Positions 62,015 through 64,000 of a DNA stretch of 64,000 nucleotides are shown here, piece after piece. The notes beneath the pieces were generated by a model, which made no database searches, was not told the DNA's origin, and was given only the letters and a program-made list of their open reading frames with translations. Positions within the stretch are counted from its first letter, which is position 1. Each line of letters starts with the position of its first letter. The position numbers and the translations under genes were made by a program. Source of the DNA: Arctopsyche grandis. Lineage: Eukaryota; Arthropoda; Insecta; Trichoptera; Hydropsychidae. The stretch lies in the NCBI RefSeq assembly GCF_051622035.1, contig NC_135361.1, positions 26,963,205 through 27,027,204 of the forward strand. Reading direction: 5' to 3'.

Positions 62015-63165
62015 AAAAAAAATCGGGTGTGACCAACCCATGACTTTATCTATGTATTTGAGGAATATAAGAAGGTAACAAAACAAAATTCGATATTGAA
62101 CTGATGACTATGATAGCGATACAAATTGAGCGCAAATGTATGGAAACTTGCACAAAACAAAAAAAGATCTACTTCCGGTTGTCAGATTTTGTTCAAATTT
62201 TTTTATTACTAAAAATCACTATCAGTATTATACTCATGAAATATCAAGAAAATAAAAATAATTTTAAGGGTCAAAATAAAATAATGAAATATTGTTTTAA
62301 AAAAAAATACTACTTACGGTTTACAAATCTAAACCAAAACCCTACCAGCTCTAAGTTAGTACATAAAGGATAGAAATATAAATTTTCAGCTTAATACGTT
62401 CAGGGATGTGGACAGAGTAGTGGGCACAACATTTTCAACCTTTCTAAGAGAAAAAAACCCACTTCCGGTTTATAAAATTTAATAATTTTTTTTTCTTTTC
62501 ATCACATTGCTACAAGAATTATACTTGAATTTTTTGTGACGAAAACAAATGTTTAAGGGGTCGAAAAAAATAGTGGAAGAAAAATCGTACAAGAGTAAAC
62601 TGCCACTTCCGGTTGACAGATACTTACTAAATTTTATATATAACTTGGTATTAAGCTTAAACTTTTAGATATGAAATTTCAGTTCAATAAACCAAAAGGT
62701 TTCTGAGAAAAACATAAAAAACCTCGATTCTCTAGAGTAAAAGTACTACTTCCGGTTCAGATAGAAATATTTAAAAAATATAAGGTTATAAAAATTATTA
62801 TTTCTATCATATTTAAAAAAAAATCAGTCTGATTTAGTTAGTGGTTTGGGAGATAATTGAATTCAAAAACTTAAAAAAAAGAGGACACCTATAATGGGAG
62901 GTACCATTTCCGGTCAACTTAAAAATTTGAAAAAAAATTACGACGTGTCGATAAGAATTTCATTAACCGATACTAAGTTTCATTTCGATAGGACTAACGG
63001 TGCTAAAAATATCCCCAAAATACACACACACACACACATTTTTTCTAGATCATGAATACGTGATCAGCGATCGATTCTGAGTTCGAATCAGTCAAAATCT
63101 CGAGTTCGAATTTTCGTATGATCACAAAACTTCATCTATTGTTACTACGTACATAGATAAAGTAA
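62015..63165 (+). mobile_element. Helentron-like non-autonomous element
   Basis: A subterminal ACTTTATCTATGTA (62043-62056) and its exact inverse at 63150-63163 (14 bp) bracket the element. Near the 3' end there are a (CA)n tract (63022-63038) and a GATCA / TGATC stem. The body is six degenerate units of about 145 bp, each with ACTTCCGGTT (62171, 62312, 62460, 62605, 62747, 62907). Partial copies at 59129-59430 and 21258-21323. Subterminal inverted repeats with tandem body repeats are known from Helentron-associated elements. No coding. Confidence 0.6.
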
Positions 63166-64000
63166 TAAGTTGTATCCTAATATTGGTAGTTGAAATATTT
63201 ATAAAAAAAATCAAATAATAATAAATATTCTCACTTGAACTAATCTCTTCAACATCTTTGATTTTGCCTAATCCTCTTCAACATCTTTGATTTTGCGAAA
63301 CCCGTGTTTGTGTGTTAACAGTAACATTTCCTGTTAGCAATTGACATACGTTCAACATAGGCATTTTGCGGTGGGATGGTGAACAAGTATTGTTAACTTG
63401 ATAACCTTATTAGAACTTTATAATAGCAGAGTAATTATAAATTAATTACATACATATATGTATATTTTTCTATAATAAATGTGATCGAGCTTATCAACTG
63501 TGAATAGCTAAAAATTATTATTCCATTGCTACAAACCGACGTTGAAGAGGACATTGAAGAGATTTCGAACCCACCATTTGCCTATTGTCCCAGGGTTTTA
63601 CGCAAAGAAAAAAATGCATTCAATAGCCTCTAACATGAGGGTAGTAAAATTTTATAACCCATTTGTCTTTTTACATATTTTCGTCCATTTGTGTAGACAA
63701 TTCATCTGTCAATCATAGAACTAATTTCAAAATATATTATTGTTTTGCCATCTCTATTCAACGCGCGTGATTTTTTTTACATTTACATTTTAATTGTCTT
63801 TTACATGTCAAAATTAAATTTTGTATGCAACCCTTACGCATAATAGTTAGTTGTAAATGATGCAATATTAATGTGAAACATAAAGGAGGTATGTAAAAAT
63901 AATTTTAGCTGTAAATTTCTAATGTCTGCCTTTTTTACATACCTCCTTTTTTCTACAATACAATGTCCGATTCATACATTTGTTTTTTGCTAAACACTAA
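63166..64000. other. spacer with one terminal inverted repeat
   Basis: At 63882-63952 AAAGGAGGTATGTAAAAA faces its complement across about 35 bases. The arm also occurs singly at 29889-29905. Otherwise AT-rich with no gene. Confidence 0.55.

Overview
AT-rich eukaryotic DNA of insect type. The evidence is spliced genes with short phase-1 exons (mostly about 130-190 bases), sigma-class glutathione S-transferases, Ly6/uPAR proteins, TIL-type protease inhibitors, and a mixed load of Tc1, hAT, Harbinger, Helitron, RTE, Jockey and CR1-like elements. I cannot fix the order of insect from the sequence alone. No bacterial, viral or organellar gene sets are present.

Layout. From 1 to about 9.8 kb the window is intergenic: only MITEs, a SINE, decayed LINE pieces and one possible signal-peptide exon on the minus strand. 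From 10.8 to 18.1 kb lie two tandem Ly6/uPAR GPI-anchored genes with matching exon structure, separated by a LINE of about 2.7 kb on the minus strand (12.0-14.7 kb). From 18.3 to 35.4 kb lie three sigma GST genes (18648-21031, 26634-29609, 33478-35367), all plus strand, all with four coding exons and the same intron phases. Their introns and spacers hold Helitron-like repeats, a solo LTR, a LINE plus SINE block, an internally inverted Tc1 element and a Harbinger element. From 35.4 to 38.1 kb is repeat-rich spacer. From 38.2 to 43.3 kb is a minus-strand gene for a secreted cadherin-repeat protein (eight exons seen), with LINE, hAT and foldback insertions in its introns. From 43.4 to 51 kb is a repeat graveyard: a possible LTR piece, an RTE LINE with target duplications, two TTAA elements sharing one TTAA, a hAT element carrying a Jockey LINE, and LINE tails. 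From 51.6 to 54.3 kb is a Ser/Thr-rich, mucin-like secreted gene ending in small Cys-rich exons. From 56.3 to 57.9 kb is a four-domain TIL protease inhibitor with a clean TATA promoter. From 58 to 64 kb are GC-rich minisatellites, a long (TA)n tract, head-to-head MULE transposase pieces and a Helentron-like element with a hidden array of about 145 bp.

The host genes are not an operon. They are lineage-type tandem families and secreted or surface proteins. The GST cluster is the most informative locus: the two younger copies share a changed glutathione-site residue (Ser to His), and the upstream region of one copy exists twice, one version being an orphan promoter split by a solo LTR. I found no CRISPR array, rRNA, true tRNA gene or defence island. 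The most unusual signals are repeat structures and GST promoter and active-site evolution, not a new multi-gene system.
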